DNA from: Nitrosomonas sp.
GTDB taxonomy: Bacteria > Pseudomonadota > Gammaproteobacteria > Burkholderiales > Nitrosomonadaceae
Direction of reading: 5' to 3'
DNA: 32,718 bases
Assembly (NCBI GenBank): GCA_030682075.1
Contig: JAUXRH010000339.1
Coordinates: forward strand, 1 to 32,718
The notes under the pieces are model-generated. The model ran no database searches. It was not told the DNA's origin and saw only the letters and a list, made by a program, of their open reading frames with translations. Each line of letters begins with the position of its first letter. The first letter of the stretch is position 1. Made by a program: the position numbers and the translations under genes. Below, piece after piece: positions 9,313 to 19,766 of the stretch.

Positions 9313-11688
9313 ATGATCAATATAGAAATCGACGGTCAACAAGTTTCAGTACCCAAAGGGGGTACGGTAATGGATGGCGCAAAAGAGTTGGGAATATATA
9401 TTCCCCATTTCTGCTATCACAAGAAACTGTCTATCGCGGCAAATTGTCGTATGTGTTTAGTGCAGGTAGAAAAAGCGCCTAAACCATTACCTGCCTGTGC
9501 CACGCCGGTTATGGAAGGTATGAAGGTGTTTACCCGCAGTGATCAGGCGATTACAGCACAAAAAGGCGTAATGGAATTTTTGTTAATCAATCATCCATTA
9601 GATTGTCCAATTTGCGATCAAGGCGGTGAATGCCAATTACAAGATTTAGCGGTAGGCTATGGCGCAGGTCAATCACGGTATACAGAAGCTAAGCGTGTCG
9701 TGGTTAATAAGAATTTCGGGCCGTTAATTTCAACCGATATGACGCGATGCATTCATTGCACTCGCTGTGTCCGTTTTGGCCAGGAAATAGCAGGAATTAT
9801 GGAACTCGGAATGGCGGGGCGCGGAGAGCATGCCGAGATATTGTCATTTGTTGGCAATTCGGTAGATTCTGAGTTATCTGGCAATATGATCGATCTATGC
9901 CCAGTCGGTGCATTGGTAAGTAAACCATTTCGTTATTCTGCTAGAACATGGGAACTATCGAGAAGAAAATCAATTAGCCCACATTGTGGCTTGGGATCAA
10001 ACTTGGTTGTCCAAGTCAAACATAACCGGGTTATGCGTGTTTTGCCACGTGAGAATGAAGCTATTAATGAATGTTGGTTATCCGATAAAGATCGCTTTTC
10101 ATATGAAGGTCTCAACTCTGAGGATAGACTAACCAAGCCTATGATCAAGCGTGATAGTCAGTGGCAGGAATGTGATTGGCAGGATGCATTAGAGTTTGCT
10201 GTTCATGGCATAAAGACAGTAAAAGAGAAATATGGCGCAGGAAAGATTGGCGCATTAACTTCGCCACATAGCACCATAGAAGAGCTTTATCTATTACAAA
10301 AATTAATCAGAGCTTTGGGTAGTGAAAATATAGATCATCGCTTACGTCAATCAGATTTTCGATTAGATAGCCAATTACAAGGAATTCCTTGGTTAGGCAC
10401 CAGTATCGCCGCGATTTCTGAATTAAAGTCGGTATTGATTGTTGGAAGTACGTTACGAAAAGATCATCCTCTTATTGCTCAGCGTATTAGACAAGCAGTA
10501 AAAAGAGGGTTACAGCTTAATATTGTTAATCCAATAGGGGATGATTTACTAACCGACGTTACTAACGAAGTAATCGTTGCGCCCAATGCATTAGTAACGA
10601 CAATGGCAGAGATTTTAAAGGCAGTTACTGTAATAAAAAACCTACAGGTTGCTGATGAACTAAAAGAAGTAATCAGTGCGGTCAAAGTGACAGATATAGC
10701 ACATAAGATTGCAACCAGCCTGTTACAGGAAAATCCAGCGGCGATTTATCTTGGTAATATGGCTCAGCATCATCCAGACTATACGGACATACTTGTACTG
10801 GTGCAGCATATTGCTGAAGCTGCCGAAGCACAATTTGGTATGCTTGGCGAGGCTGCAAATAGTTTGGGTGCTTACCTTGCAGGTGCCGTTCCTGGGCAAG
10901 TCGAGTCAGCAGGACTTAATGCAGCTCAAATGCTAGGTAATGATTTAAAACGCACGTCAGCGCCATGCCAAGGCTATATTTTGATGAATATGGAACCTGA
11001 GTATGATAGTCATAATTCTCAGCAGGCACTTAAAGTGCTTAAGGACGCAGAGTTTGTTATATCAATGAGTTCGTATAAAGGTACTGCATCGACTTATGCA
11101 GATGTAATATTGCCAATCGCACCTTTTACAGAAACTTCGGGCACCTATATTAATACTGAAGGTCGTGTTCAAAGCTTCAATGGCGTCGTGTCACCGCTAG
11201 GTGAAACTCGCCCGGCTTGGAAAGTTTTACGTGTACTAGGCAATTTGCTTGAGTTTAATGGATTCGACTATGAAGCATCCGAACAAGTACGTGCAGAAAT
11301 AATTCCTGAAGAAAAAGATATAAACGGACGGTTAAATAATAAACTGAAGTCTTTTGTTATTAGTGTTACAGACCAAAGCAATACTAATCTTCAGCGGATT
11401 GGAGAGGTGCCGATTTATCAGTCGGACCCTATCGTACGAAGGGCTGAGTCTCTGCAAGTTACAAGCGATGCGGCAACACCGCGAGCATGGATGTGCTCTG
11501 CGCTTTTGGATAAACTGAATATCAGTGCTGGTGATAAGGTAAAGGTTAAGCAAGATCAAGGCGAGGCACGATTGTATGCCGCCTGTGATGATAGATTGCC
11601 TCCGGATTGCGTACGTGTCGTCAGTGCACATTCAGACACGATAGCGTTAGGTGCTATGTTTGGCGAAATTTTGGTAGAAAAATTGTGA
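9313..11688 (+). CDS. nuoG: NADH-quinone oxidoreductase subunit G
   Basis: The 75-kDa iron-sulphur subunit that wires electrons from NuoF towards NuoI. The 791-aa protein has an N-terminal ferredoxin-like domain with [2Fe-2S] N1b ligands Cys34, Cys45, Cys48 and Cys62. N5 follows with His94, Cys98, Cys101 and Cys107, and N4 with Cys146, Cys149, Cys152 and Cys196. A molybdopterin-oxidoreductase-like domain fills the rest. The extra N7 cluster of E. coli needs a C-x2-C-x3-C motif just after N4. Here the matching place (near SPHCGLGSN) keeps only one Cys, so N7 is absent, as in most relatives. The C-terminal domain varies in the family and looks intact here. Confidence 0.96.
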   Translation: MINIEIDGQQVSVPKGGTVMDGAKELGIYIPHFCYHKKLSIAANCRMCLVQVEKAPKPLPACATPVMEGMKVFTRSDQAITAQKGVMEFLLINHPLDCPICDQGGECQLQDLAVGYGAGQSRYTEAKRVVVNKNFGPLISTDMTRCIHCTRCVRFGQEIAGIMELGMAGRGEHAEILSFVGNSVDSELSGNMIDLCPVGALVSKPFRYSARTWELSRRKSISPHCGLGSNLVVQVKHNRVMRVLPRENEAINECWLSDKDRFSYEGLNSEDRLTKPMIKRDSQWQECDWQDALEFAVHGIKTVKEKYGAGKIGALTSPHSTIEELYLLQKLIRALGSENIDHRLRQSDFRLDSQLQGIPWLGTSIAAISELKSVLIVGSTLRKDHPLIAQRIRQAVKRGLQLNIVNPIGDDLLTDVTNEVIVAPNALVTTMAEILKAVTVIKNLQVADELKEVISAVKVTDIAHKIATSLLQENPAAIYLGNMAQHHPDYTDILVLVQHIAEAAEAQFGMLGEAANSLGAYLAGAVPGQVESAGLNAAQMLGNDLKRTSAPCQGYILMNMEPEYDSHNSQQALKVLKDAEFVISMSSYKGTASTYADVILPIAPFTETSGTYINTEGRVQSFNGVVSPLGETRPAWKVLRVLGNLLEFNGFDYEASEQVRAEIIPEEKDINGRLNNKLKSFVISVTDQSNTNLQRIGEVPIYQSDPIVRRAESLQVTSDAATPRAWMCSALLDKLNISAGDKVKVKQDQGEARLYAACDDRLPPDCVRVVSAHSDTIALGAMFGEILVEKL

Positions 11689-11710
11689 CGGCAAGAATTG
11701 GAATTTATTA

Positions 11711-12808
11711 ATGGAGCATATTCAACAACTGTTTGAGCAATTATTTGGAACTGATTGGGGTTCAATGTTGTTCGTTGTCGTGAAGACTTTGGCGCTAATC
11801 TTAGCTATTGTGATTCCATTATTACTTGGCGTTGCCTATCTTACCTTTGCAGAGCGCAAAGTTATTGCCTCAATGCAGATTCGTGTTGGTCCGAACCGGG
11901 TTACTTTTTTTGGCATACCGTGGTTGCGAGGTTGGGGGCAGCCTATTGCCGATGCTGTCAAAGCGATCATGAAAGAAATTGTCATCCCGACAGGGGCAAA
12001 TAAATTTCTGTTTATACTTGCGCCGATCATAACAATAGCACCGGCACTTGCAGCCTGGGCCGTTGTACCTTTTTCACCGGAGATGGTCCTGGCAGATATT
12101 AATGCAGGTTTGCTTTATATTCTTGCGATGACATCATTAGGTGTTTATGGCGTTATATTGGCCGGTTGGGCATCTAATTCCAAATATGCGTTTTTAGGTG
12201 CTATGCGCTCTGCAGCACAGGTTGTTTCTTATGAATTAGCCATGGGGTTCGCTTTGGTTTGCGTTTTGATGATGTCGCAAAGTTTGAATCTTGGCGATAT
12301 TGTTAATGGACAACAAGGTGACAGTTTTATTAACTGGTATCTGATTCCATTATTCCCAATGTTTTTGGTTTATATGATTTCAGGTGTTGCTGAAACAAAT
12401 AGAGCGCCATTTGACGTTGCTGAAGGTGAGTCTGAAATTGTGGCTGGTTTTCATGTTGATTATTCCGGCATGGCATTTACCGTATTTTTCTTAGCGGAAT
12501 ACGCTAATATGATACTGGTTGCTACGCTTACAAGTATCATGTTCCTGGGTGGTTGGCTACCGCCTTTTAATATCGAACCATTCACAATGGTTCCGGGCTT
12601 TATCTGGTTACTGTTAAAAATAGCATTTGTGTTATTCTTGTTTCTTTGGTTTCGCGCTACATTTCCGCGCTACCGCTATGACCAGATTATGCGGCTGGGC
12701 TGGAAAGTATTTATCCCGATCACCTTGCTTTGGATTTTCGTACTAGGCACAGTAATGCAACTCCCTGTGTCAGTTCAGGAATCTTTTCCGCTTAACCTTT
12801 GGTTCTGA
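11711..12808 (+). CDS. nuoH: NADH-quinone oxidoreductase subunit H
   Basis: Membrane subunit (eight helices) joining the peripheral arm to the proton-pumping arm and forming part of the quinone tunnel. The 365-aa protein carries the conserved [17 protein letters not shown] loop, the [20 protein letters not shown] loop, which is the family hallmark with its charged residues along the quinone channel, and the final helix block [22 protein letters not shown] 11711 begins 22 bases after the nuoG stop. Confidence 0.97.
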   Translation: MEHIQQLFEQLFGTDWGSMLFVVVKTLALILAIVIPLLLGVAYLTFAERKVIASMQIRVGPNRVTFFGIPWLRGWGQPIADAVKAIMKEIVIPTGANKFLFILAPIITIAPALAAWAVVPFSPEMVLADINAGLLYILAMTSLGVYGVILAGWASNSKYAFLGAMRSAAQVVSYELAMGFALVCVLMMSQSLNLGDIVNGQQGDSFINWYLIPLFPMFLVYMISGVAETNRAPFDVAEGESEIVAGFHVDYSGMAFTVFFLAEYANMILVATLTSIMFLGGWLPPFNIEPFTMVPGFIWLLLKIAFVLFLFLWFRATFPRYRYDQIMRLGWKVFIPITLLWIFVLGTVMQLPVSVQESFPLNLWF

Positions 12809-12824
12809 CCAGAGAAAAGACACT

Positions 12825-13313
12825 ATGAATCGTATCAAAAGTTTTTTTAGAACTTTTTTATTAGTTGAGCTTGTCAAAGGGCTGATGGTTACCGGTCGTT
12901 ATTTGTTCAAGCCAAAAATTACGGTGCATTACCCTGAGGAGAAAACACCGCAATCACCTCGCTTTAGAGGGCTGCATGCACTGCGGCGTTATCCTAATGG
13001 TGAAGAGAGATGCATTGCATGTAAATTGTGCGAAGCGGTATGCCCTGCGATGGCGATTACCATAGATTCTGAAATGCGTGAGGACGGAACGCGTCGTACG
13101 ACACGTTATGATGTTGATCTATACAAATGTATATTCTGTGGATTCTGTGAAGAAGCCTGCCCGGTAGATGCGATTGTCGAAACACGCATACTGGAGTATC
13201 ACGGTGAGAAACGTGGAGATCTCATGTATACCAAAGAAATGCTACTTGCTGTAGGTGATAAATATGAAGAGCAAATCGCAAAAGATAGGCAAGCAGATGC
13301 TAAATATCGATAA
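12825..13313 (+). CDS. nuoI: NADH-quinone oxidoreductase subunit I
   Basis: The 23-kDa (TYKY) subunit with [4Fe-4S] clusters N6a and N6b, handing electrons to NuoB. Two ferredoxin motifs are seen: Cys63, Cys66, Cys69 and Cys73 in [12 protein letters not shown], and Cys102, Cys105, Cys108 and Cys112 in [12 protein letters not shown]. The N-terminal amphipathic segment (residues 1-30) would lie on the membrane surface. At 162 aa it has the normal betaproteobacterial length. ATG 12825 follows AGAAAAGA. Confidence 0.97.
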   Translation: MNRIKSFFRTFLLVELVKGLMVTGRYLFKPKITVHYPEEKTPQSPRFRGLHALRRYPNGEERCIACKLCEAVCPAMAITIDSEMREDGTRRTTRYDVDLYKCIFCGFCEEACPVDAIVETRILEYHGEKRGDLMYTKEMLLAVGDKYEEQIAKDRQADAKYR

Positions 13314-13332
13314 ATATTTTTACTACATATAA

Positions 13333-13938
13333 ATGACTTTTCAGGACATAGTATTTTATTTTTTTGCAATCATTCTAATCTTATCAGCGCTTGGCGTTAT
13401 TACATCCCGTAATCCCGTCTACTCAGCGTTGTTACTGGTTCTTTCGTTTGTTACCTGTGCAGGATTATGGCTACTTCTTGAAGCAGAGTTTTTGGCGATA
13501 ACCCTGGTTTTGGTTTATGTGGGCGCAGTGATGGTGCTTTTCCTGTTTGTTGTGATGATGCTTGATATTAATCTTGATCGCCTACGTGAAGGATTCTGGA
13601 AATGGTTTCCATTTGGTGCACTGATAGCCATAGTTTTAGTTGCTGAAATGGCTATGGTGTTAATGGGTGGTAATTTTGGCTTGGATCAGATGCCAGCTCC
13701 ATCGCCACAAGCTGCTGATTATAGTAATACAAAGGAACTGGGGCGTTTGATTTATACAGAATATGTTTATGCTTTTGAGCTTGCTGCTGTGATTTTACTT
13801 GTTGCAATGGTTGCTGCAATTGCATTAACGTTGCGTAAGCGTATGGATAAACGATCACCTGATCCATCAAAACAGGTGGCGGTAAAAAGTGAAGATAGAC
13901 TTCGCATTGTTAAAATGGCATCTGAAAGAAAAGAATAA
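13333..13938 (+). CDS. nuoJ: NADH-quinone oxidoreductase subunit J
   Basis: Membrane subunit (homologue of ND6) with five helices; its third helix is central to coupling. The 201-aa protein includes the conserved helix LAITLVLVYVGAVMVLFLFV, carrying the family Tyr-Val-Gly-Ala core near residue 60. Its C-terminal tail (after about residue 175) is polar and Lys/Arg-rich and would be cytoplasmic. The start ATG 13333 lies 19 bases after the nuoI stop. Confidence 0.95.
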   Translation: MTFQDIVFYFFAIILILSALGVITSRNPVYSALLLVLSFVTCAGLWLLLEAEFLAITLVLVYVGAVMVLFLFVVMMLDINLDRLREGFWKWFPFGALIAIVLVAEMAMVLMGGNFGLDQMPAPSPQAADYSNTKELGRLIYTEYVYAFELAAVILLVAMVAAIALTLRKRMDKRSPDPSKQVAVKSEDRLRIVKMASERKE

Positions 13939-13974
13939 GTTTTATTTTTAATTAACTTGTAATTTGTTCTAAAT

Positions 13975-13980
13975 GGGGGG
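13975..13980 (+). promoter_or_regulatory. G-run ribosome binding site for nuoK
   Basis: A GGGGGG run 8 bases before TTG 13989. It is the only plausible ribosome site here and supports the TTG start of nuoK. The homopolymer could vary in length by slippage, which would change translation strength; that consequence is inferred. Confidence 0.45.
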
Positions 13981-13988
13981 TAGTTAAT

Positions 13989-14294
13989 TTGGTATCGTTA
14001 TCCCATTACCTGGTTCTCGGTGCGATCCTATTTGCTATAGGGGTAGTTGGTATCTTTCTGAATAGAAAGAACGTAATTATTTTATTAATGGCAATTGAAT
14101 TGATGTTGTTAGCTGTGAATATGAATTTTGTCGCGTTCTCACATTACTTGCAGGATATTCACGGACAAATTTTTGTATTCTTCATCTTAACGGTAGCTGC
14201 TGCTGAGTCCGCAATAGGTTTGGCGATCCTCGTAGTGCTATTTCGCAATTTACGAACTATCAATGTAGATGATTTAGATAAACTGAAGGGTTGA
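13989..14294 (+). CDS. nuoK: NADH-quinone oxidoreductase subunit K
   Basis: Small membrane subunit (ND4L homologue) with three helices that pass protons in the coupling chain. The 101-aa protein reads [20 protein letters not shown] in helix 1. Helix 2 ([20 protein letters not shown]) carries the essential Glu in AIELML, and helix 3 carries the second Glu in [12 protein letters not shown]. It starts at TTG 13989, giving the usual N-terminus for betaproteobacterial NuoK; no ATG in frame fits. It ends with a short polar tail. Confidence 0.95.
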   Translation: MVSLSHYLVLGAILFAIGVVGIFLNRKNVIILLMAIELMLLAVNMNFVAFSHYLQDIHGQIFVFFILTVAAAESAIGLAILVVLFRNLRTINVDDLDKLKG

Positions 14295-14357
14295 TACATT
14301 GTAATCGTAGTTCTAAAGTAGAGCAGCGCTAAACTGATATATAACTATAATACCGAA

Positions 14358-16304
14358 ATGCAAAAACTTTATTTACTTGTTCCTCTTGCGCCACTTATAG
14401 GAGCGTTCATCGCGGGTTTGTTTGGCTGTTATATCGGTCGAGCATGGAGTCATCGCATTACGATATCTTTGGTATTTATATCATTGGTTGCATCCATTGC
14501 CATCTTTATGGATGTATTGGAAGGGAACGTTTTTAACGGTAGTGTCTATACTTGGTTAGTAACGGGTGATACTCGCTTTGAAATAGGTTTTCTGATCGAT
14601 CAACTGTCGGCCACGATGATGGTGGTAGTAAGTTTTGTGTCATTAATGGTGCATATCTATACCATTGGTTATATGCGTGATGATCCGGGCTACCAACGAT
14701 TTTTTAGTTATATTTCACTATTCACCTTCTCGATGATGATGTTGGTGATGTCGAATAATTTTCTCCAACTGTTCTTTGGTTGGGAAGCCGTTGGTTTGGT
14801 CTCTTATTTACTGATCGGATTTTGGTATACCCGTCCTACGGCTATCTATGCCAATATGAAAGCGTTTCTTGTGAATCGAGTTGGGGATTTTGGTTTTTTG
14901 CTTGGGATTGCAATGGTGCTGATGCATTTCGGCTCGCTTGATTATGCTACCGTGTTTTCCCAGGCGCCGCAGCTTGCAAATGAAACAGTTGAATTAATAC
15001 CCGGCATGCATTGGTTTCTATTAACAGTGATTTGCATTTTGCTTTTTATTGGCGCAATGGGTAAATCTGCGCAATTCCCATTACATGTATGGCTACCGGA
15101 TTCCATGGAAGGGCCAACACCAATCTCGGCTCTGATTCATGCGGCAACGATGGTGACGGCAGGAATATTTATGGTGGCTCGCATGTCACCGTTGTTTGAA
15201 TTATCAGAGACTGCTTTATCAATGATCTTAGTGGTCGGTGGAATTACTACATTGTTTATGGCGCTGGTTGCGGTCGTCCAAACGGATATTAAACGTGTCG
15301 TTGCTTATTCTACGTTGTCACAGCTTGGATACATGACGGTTGCACTGGGTGCCTCCGCCTATTCCGCAGCAATGTTCCACCTGATGACCCATGCATTCTT
15401 TAAAGCTGTACTTTTCCTGGGCGCTGGTTCAGTAATTATTGCCATGCACCACGAACAGAATATGCAAAAAATGGGTGGGTTGAAGAAATATATGCCACTA
15501 ACCTATTGGACTATGTTTATCGCTGCACTAGCCAGCGCGGGTGTGCCTGGATTTTCAGGATTTTTCTCTAAAGATGCAATTATAGAAGCAGTTGGTTTCT
15601 CTAATATTCCAGGTGTCGCATTTGCCTACTTCTGCGTATTAGTAACCGTTTTTGTTACTGCACTCTATACATTTAGACTGATATTCATGACGTTTCATGG
15701 TACGCCGCGAATGGATACGCACACGAAGGAACATTTGCATGAATCCCCATGGGTAGTAACTTTTCCACTCATTGTATTGGCGATACCCACGATTGCTGCC
15801 GGTTGGTTTATCGCGCCGATCGTATTCGGGTCCTATTTTGATAATGCTATTCATGTGCTTCCACAGCATGATGCCATAGAGAAACTCGGCGCTGAATTTA
15901 CAGGAATCTTTGGCATGATTCTGCATTCGTTTTCAACCGCACCATTCTGGTTTTCTGTTGGTGGGATTTTTACTGCCTGGTACTTGTACATTGTCCGAAC
16001 GGATCTGCCAGACAAAATTAAGATGCGTGCAGGGCCACTCTATACATTGTTAGATCGGAAATACTACATTGATGAATTTTATTCATGGATTTTTGCAGGT
16101 GGTACACGCGCATTAAGTAATACGCTATGGAAAATTGGTGATGTAAAAATTATTGATGGATTTTTTGTAAATGGGACTGCACGCGTAATTACGTGGACAG
16201 CCATGCTTGTTCGTCGCCTTCAGACGGGTTATATCTATCATTATGCATTCACCATGATTGTCGGTGTTTTTGTCTTGTTAACATTATGGTTGTATAAATT
16301 CTAA
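14358..16304 (+). CDS. nuoL: NADH-quinone oxidoreductase subunit L
   Basis: Distal antiporter-like, proton-pumping subunit whose long C-terminal lateral helix lies along the membrane arm. The 648-aa protein shows the key residues: Glu143 in FFGWEAVGLVSY (helix 5) and Lys236 in MGKSAQFPLHVW (helix 7), followed by LPDSMEGPTPISALIHAATMV. The C-terminal 150 residues include the lateral helix region and a final hydrophobic anchor. It starts at ATG 14358, 63 bases after nuoK. The 96-base gap to nuoM has no recognised site. Confidence 0.97.
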   Translation: MQKLYLLVPLAPLIGAFIAGLFGCYIGRAWSHRITISLVFISLVASIAIFMDVLEGNVFNGSVYTWLVTGDTRFEIGFLIDQLSATMMVVVSFVSLMVHIYTIGYMRDDPGYQRFFSYISLFTFSMMMLVMSNNFLQLFFGWEAVGLVSYLLIGFWYTRPTAIYANMKAFLVNRVGDFGFLLGIAMVLMHFGSLDYATVFSQAPQLANETVELIPGMHWFLLTVICILLFIGAMGKSAQFPLHVWLPDSMEGPTPISALIHAATMVTAGIFMVARMSPLFELSETALSMILVVGGITTLFMALVAVVQTDIKRVVAYSTLSQLGYMTVALGASAYSAAMFHLMTHAFFKAVLFLGAGSVIIAMHHEQNMQKMGGLKKYMPLTYWTMFIAALASAGVPGFSGFFSKDAIIEAVGFSNIPGVAFAYFCVLVTVFVTALYTFRLIFMTFHGTPRMDTHTKEHLHESPWVVTFPLIVLAIPTIAAGWFIAPIVFGSYFDNAIHVLPQHDAIEKLGAEFTGIFGMILHSFSTAPFWFSVGGIFTAWYLYIVRTDLPDKIKMRAGPLYTLLDRKYYIDEFYSWIFAGGTRALSNTLWKIGDVKIIDGFFVNGTARVITWTAMLVRRLQTGYIYHYAFTMIVGVFVLLTLWLYKF

Positions 16305-16400
16305 CAACTATAATTCTCAAGAGTTAAATCGCATCTAACGGCGTTATCCGTGGTCCTTTTATAAGAACAGATACGCACTAACGAATAAAACGGAATAGAT

Positions 16401-17885
16401 ATGCTGTTTGGTTTACCACTATTAAGTTTGATTATATGGCTACCCATTGTTGTTGGCCTGGTTGTATTTGCTACTGGTAATGATCGTAATGCACAATTAG
16501 CACGTTTAATTGCGATCATGGGATCAGTATTAGGTTTTATGGTAGCAATTCCTTTGTACCTGCAATTTGATTCATCCCTTAGTTCCATGCAATTTGTAGA
16601 GAATCATCCTTGGGTTGAACGTTTTAATATTTACTATTATCTGGGTGTCGATGGGATTTCAATGCCATTGATATTGCTAAATTGCTTTACTACACCATTA
16701 GTGGTGATGGCTGGATGGGCAGTGATTCGTGAACGTGTTTCGCAGTATATGGGCGCGTTTCTAATCATGTCAGGTATCGTCAATGGTGTTTTTGCATCAC
16801 TTGACGCAATGCTGTTTTACGTCTTCTGGGAAGCATCCTTAATACCGATGTTTTTAATTATTGGTATTTGGGGTGGTCCGAATCGGGTCTATGCGGCAAT
16901 AAAGTTTTTTCTTTATACGTTGCTTGGTTCGCTTCTAATGCTGGTTGCTTTTATTTATCTATATCAGATTTCAGGCGGCAGTTTCTCAATAATTGATTAT
17001 CACAAGTTACCGATACCACTTGAGCCGCAGATCTTGATATTTCTAGCCATGCTGCTGGCGTTTGCGGTGAAGGTGCCAATGTGGCCAGTCCATACCTGGC
17101 TGCCTGATGCGCATGTCGAGGCACCGACTGGCGGCTCGATCATACTTGCCGCGATATTGTTGAAAATGGGGGGTTATGGGTTCCTGAGATTTTCATTGCC
17201 GATCGCGCCAGATGCCAGTCAATACCTGGCGGGCATGATGATAGCATTATCCTTAATTGCCATTGTATACATTGGTATTGTTGCGTTGATGCAGGTAGAT
17301 ATGAAAAAACTCATTGCTTACTCTTCGGTTGCCCATATGGGGTTTGTGACTTTAGGATTCTTCTTGTTCAATGCCTATGGAATAGAAGGTGCCATGGTTC
17401 AAATGGTGTCTCATGGGTTTGTCTCTGGCGCCATGTTCCTGTGCGTCGGCGTGCTATACGATAGATTGCACTCACGACAAATCGCAGATTATGGTGGTGT
17501 CGTTAATAAAATGCCTATCTTCGCGACTTTTTTTATGTTGTTTGCGATGGCTAATGCAGGATTGCCGGGTACGAGTGGTTTTGTTGGTGAGTTCATGGTT
17601 ATCATGGGCGCAATGAAAGTTAATTTCTGGTACGCTTTTCTTGCTGCAACGACACTGATATTTGGAGCTGCCTATACGCTCTGGATGTACAAACGCGTCA
17701 TCTTCGGGAGCATCGCTAGTCCTGCTGTTGAGGGGCTGAATGATGTTTCTAAACGGGAATTTGCGATCCTGGCTATTTTGGCAGCAGCTGTATTGTGGCT
17801 TGGTGTTTATCCATTTCCATTGACTGACGTCATGCATGCAACAGTGGATGACTTGCTGGCACATATCACGCAGAGCAAACTCTAA
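16401..17885 (+). CDS. nuoM: NADH-quinone oxidoreductase subunit M
   Basis: Central antiporter-like, proton-pumping subunit. The 494-aa protein has Glu144 in YVFWEASLIPMF, the same position as the essential Glu of E. coli NuoM, and Lys224 in FAVKVPMWPVHTW, followed by LPDAHVEAPTGGS. About 14 hydrophobic helices are visible. ATG 16401 follows a GGAATAG ribosome site. The stop lies 49 bases before nuoN. Confidence 0.97.
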   Translation: MLFGLPLLSLIIWLPIVVGLVVFATGNDRNAQLARLIAIMGSVLGFMVAIPLYLQFDSSLSSMQFVENHPWVERFNIYYYLGVDGISMPLILLNCFTTPLVVMAGWAVIRERVSQYMGAFLIMSGIVNGVFASLDAMLFYVFWEASLIPMFLIIGIWGGPNRVYAAIKFFLYTLLGSLLMLVAFIYLYQISGGSFSIIDYHKLPIPLEPQILIFLAMLLAFAVKVPMWPVHTWLPDAHVEAPTGGSIILAAILLKMGGYGFLRFSLPIAPDASQYLAGMMIALSLIAIVYIGIVALMQVDMKKLIAYSSVAHMGFVTLGFFLFNAYGIEGAMVQMVSHGFVSGAMFLCVGVLYDRLHSRQIADYGGVVNKMPIFATFFMLFAMANAGLPGTSGFVGEFMVIMGAMKVNFWYAFLAATTLIFGAAYTLWMYKRVIFGSIASPAVEGLNDVSKREFAILAILAAAVLWLGVYPFPLTDVMHATVDDLLAHITQSKL

Positions 17886-17934
17886 TTTTATTACAGAATA
17901 AAAATATTTATGGCTGCATGAGGAATATTGATTA

Positions 17935-19380
17935 ATGAATACTGTGCCACCTGATTTAACTTCCGCTTATCCCGAGATATTTCTTCTTGCGATGGTGTGT
18001 GTGGTGATGCTTGCAGATCTTGTCGCTGGTGAAAAGAGACGCTATGTCGCATATTATCTTGCACAATTGGCCCTGCTGGGCTGCGCATTGCTGACATTTA
18101 CTTCACTTTCAACTGAAACCAGCTATACCTTTTCTGGTATGTTTGTAGACGATCCCATGTCAGACATACTGAAGTTGCTGGTATATGGGACTGTTGTTTC
18201 TGTACTTGTTTATTCTCGAGAATATATCAGTAGTCGTGGAATGTATACTGGCGAATTTTTCAGTCTGATTTTATTTGCTACGTTGGGAATGATGGTGATG
18301 ATTTCAGCCAGTCATTTCCTCACGCTTTATTTAGGACTTGAACTATTATCGCTTTCACTCTACGCCTTGGTAGCACTGCGTCGCGATACAGTGATAGCAA
18401 CAGAAGCCGCGATGAAGTTCTTTGTGCTAGGCGCATTGGCTTCTGGTTTTCTGCTCTATGGCATGTCCATGGTGTATGGCGCAACGGGATCGCTTCATGT
18501 CGCGGTCGTATCTGAAGCCATAAAGAGTGGAGTGCTCAGCCATGAAGTGCTGGTTGTTGGTTTAGTGTTCATTGTCGCGGGTATCAGCTTTAAACTGAGT
18601 GCAGCGCCTTTCCATATGTGGGCGCCGGATGTCTATCAAGGTGCACCAACGGCTGTGACGTTATTCATTAGTTCCGCGCCTAAACTGGCTGCTTTTGGTT
18701 TCGTTATGCGTCTACTGGTGGAAGGCTTGGGTGAAATGGTCGCTGATTGGCAGGGCATGCTGATTATACTTGCGGTTATGTCGATGGCCGTGGGTAATCT
18801 TGCTGCAATTGCGCAGACAAATGTAAAACGCATGCTGGCTTATTCAACAATCTCCCATATGGGCTTTTTGATCTTAGGTTTGATCAGTGCTGATTGGAAT
18901 GGTTATAGTTCGGCCATGTTTTATACCATGGCTTACGTGCTGATGACGCTAGGAACATTTGCAATCATCATGATATTATCGCGCGATGGTTTTGAGGCTG
19001 AGAATATCAACGACTTCAAAGGGCTGAATAAACGGAACCCTTGGTACGCATTTATTACTATGTTGTTAATGCTATCAATGGCGGGCATTCCACCGATGAT
19101 TGGATTTTATGCTAAATTGTCCGTGTTACAGGCGGTATTGAACGCTGGATTTGTTTGGTTAGCGGTGGTGGCCGTATTACTATCAGTTATTGGCGCATTC
19201 TATTACCTGCGTATCATCAAGTTAATGTATTTTGATGAGCCTGAAAGTTTTGATCCCATTTCTCCACAGACTGATGTTAAGGTACTTATTACGATAAATG
19301 GGGTGGCTGTTTTAGCCTTTGGTTTATTCCCACAGACGCTTATGGCATTGAGCCTTTATGCTATAGAGCGCTCGATGTAA
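17935..19380 (+). CDS. nuoN: NADH-quinone oxidoreductase subunit N
   Basis: Third antiporter-like, proton-pumping subunit, and the last gene of the operon. The 481-aa protein carries the helix-5 Glu136 in [15 protein letters not shown] and helix-7 Lys220 in [13 protein letters not shown], followed by [18 protein letters not shown] lies 10 bases before ATG 17935. The operon order A-N is complete, and no gene shows a frameshift. No DUF2818 gene, often found next in betaproteobacteria, follows. Confidence 0.97.
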   Translation: MNTVPPDLTSAYPEIFLLAMVCVVMLADLVAGEKRRYVAYYLAQLALLGCALLTFTSLSTETSYTFSGMFVDDPMSDILKLLVYGTVVSVLVYSREYISSRGMYTGEFFSLILFATLGMMVMISASHFLTLYLGLELLSLSLYALVALRRDTVIATEAAMKFFVLGALASGFLLYGMSMVYGATGSLHVAVVSEAIKSGVLSHEVLVVGLVFIVAGISFKLSAAPFHMWAPDVYQGAPTAVTLFISSAPKLAAFGFVMRLLVEGLGEMVADWQGMLIILAVMSMAVGNLAAIAQTNVKRMLAYSTISHMGFLILGLISADWNGYSSAMFYTMAYVLMTLGTFAIIMILSRDGFEAENINDFKGLNKRNPWYAFITMLLMLSMAGIPPMIGFYAKLSVLQAVLNAGFVWLAVVAVLLSVIGAFYYLRIIKLMYFDEPESFDPISPQTDVKVLITINGVAVLAFGLFPQTLMALSLYAIERSM

Positions 19381-19710
19381 ATTTAGTTTGTTTTTGTGGA
19401 CTAGTCGAAAGGTCAATTGAATTCAGGACTGGTTTGGATGATGTGTACGGATGAGCGCGTGAATGTCTTATACTCAATAGCTTATTCCTTATAGTCGGAC
19501 TGTTTAGTATATCCGACCTTGCCATCAACATCGCGCTTATTGGCTTTCCTCAAGCTTCCCTTTTTCGAAGTTGACGCTCTGATAGTTTGAGATGATTAAC
19601 TCGACGCATTTAAAAAAATGGCTAATAAATTTGATTGCGCTAATGCAGTTCATTTCTTAGTGGGACGAATATAAAGTCTAAAATAACTTCGAAGAGTAGT
19701 GGGTCACTGG
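19381..19710. other. Spacer after the nuo operon, no gene recognised
   Basis: 330 bases between nuoN and the htpG promoter. A weak 6-bp inverted repeat (19494-19499 and 19512-19517) could be a minor hairpin but lacks a T-run. A minus-strand stretch near 19480-19600 reads about 36 codons of hydrophilic, Lys-rich sequence ending DVDGKVGYTKQSDYKE but has no start codon, so it is not called as a gene. Confidence 0.4.
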
Positions 19711-19738
19711 CTTGAATTTCCATTCATTGACCCCAATA
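19711..19738 (+). promoter_or_regulatory. Sigma-32 heat-shock promoter of htpG
   Basis: CTTGAAT (19711-19717), a 13-base spacer, then CCCCAATA (19731-19738). This matches the RpoH consensus CTTGAAA - N11-16 - CCCCATNT almost perfectly. It sits 28 bases before the htpG start codon, leaving a leader of about 20 bases with GGGAG. The gene behind it is a classic heat-shock gene, which supports the call. Confidence 0.85.
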
Positions 19739-19766
19739 CTTAGCTGTTTAATTCCGGGAGAAAACT

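Noticed and set aside
19494-19517. Inverted repeat GTCGGA/TCCGAC as the nuo operon terminator
   Set aside because: Only 6 bp with a 12-base loop and no T-run, more than 100 bases after nuoN.
19480-19600. Hydrophilic minus-strand reading frame of about 36 codons ending DVDGKVGYTKQSDYKE
   Set aside because: No start codon and no ribosome site; it could be a gene remnant but nothing recognisable supports it.
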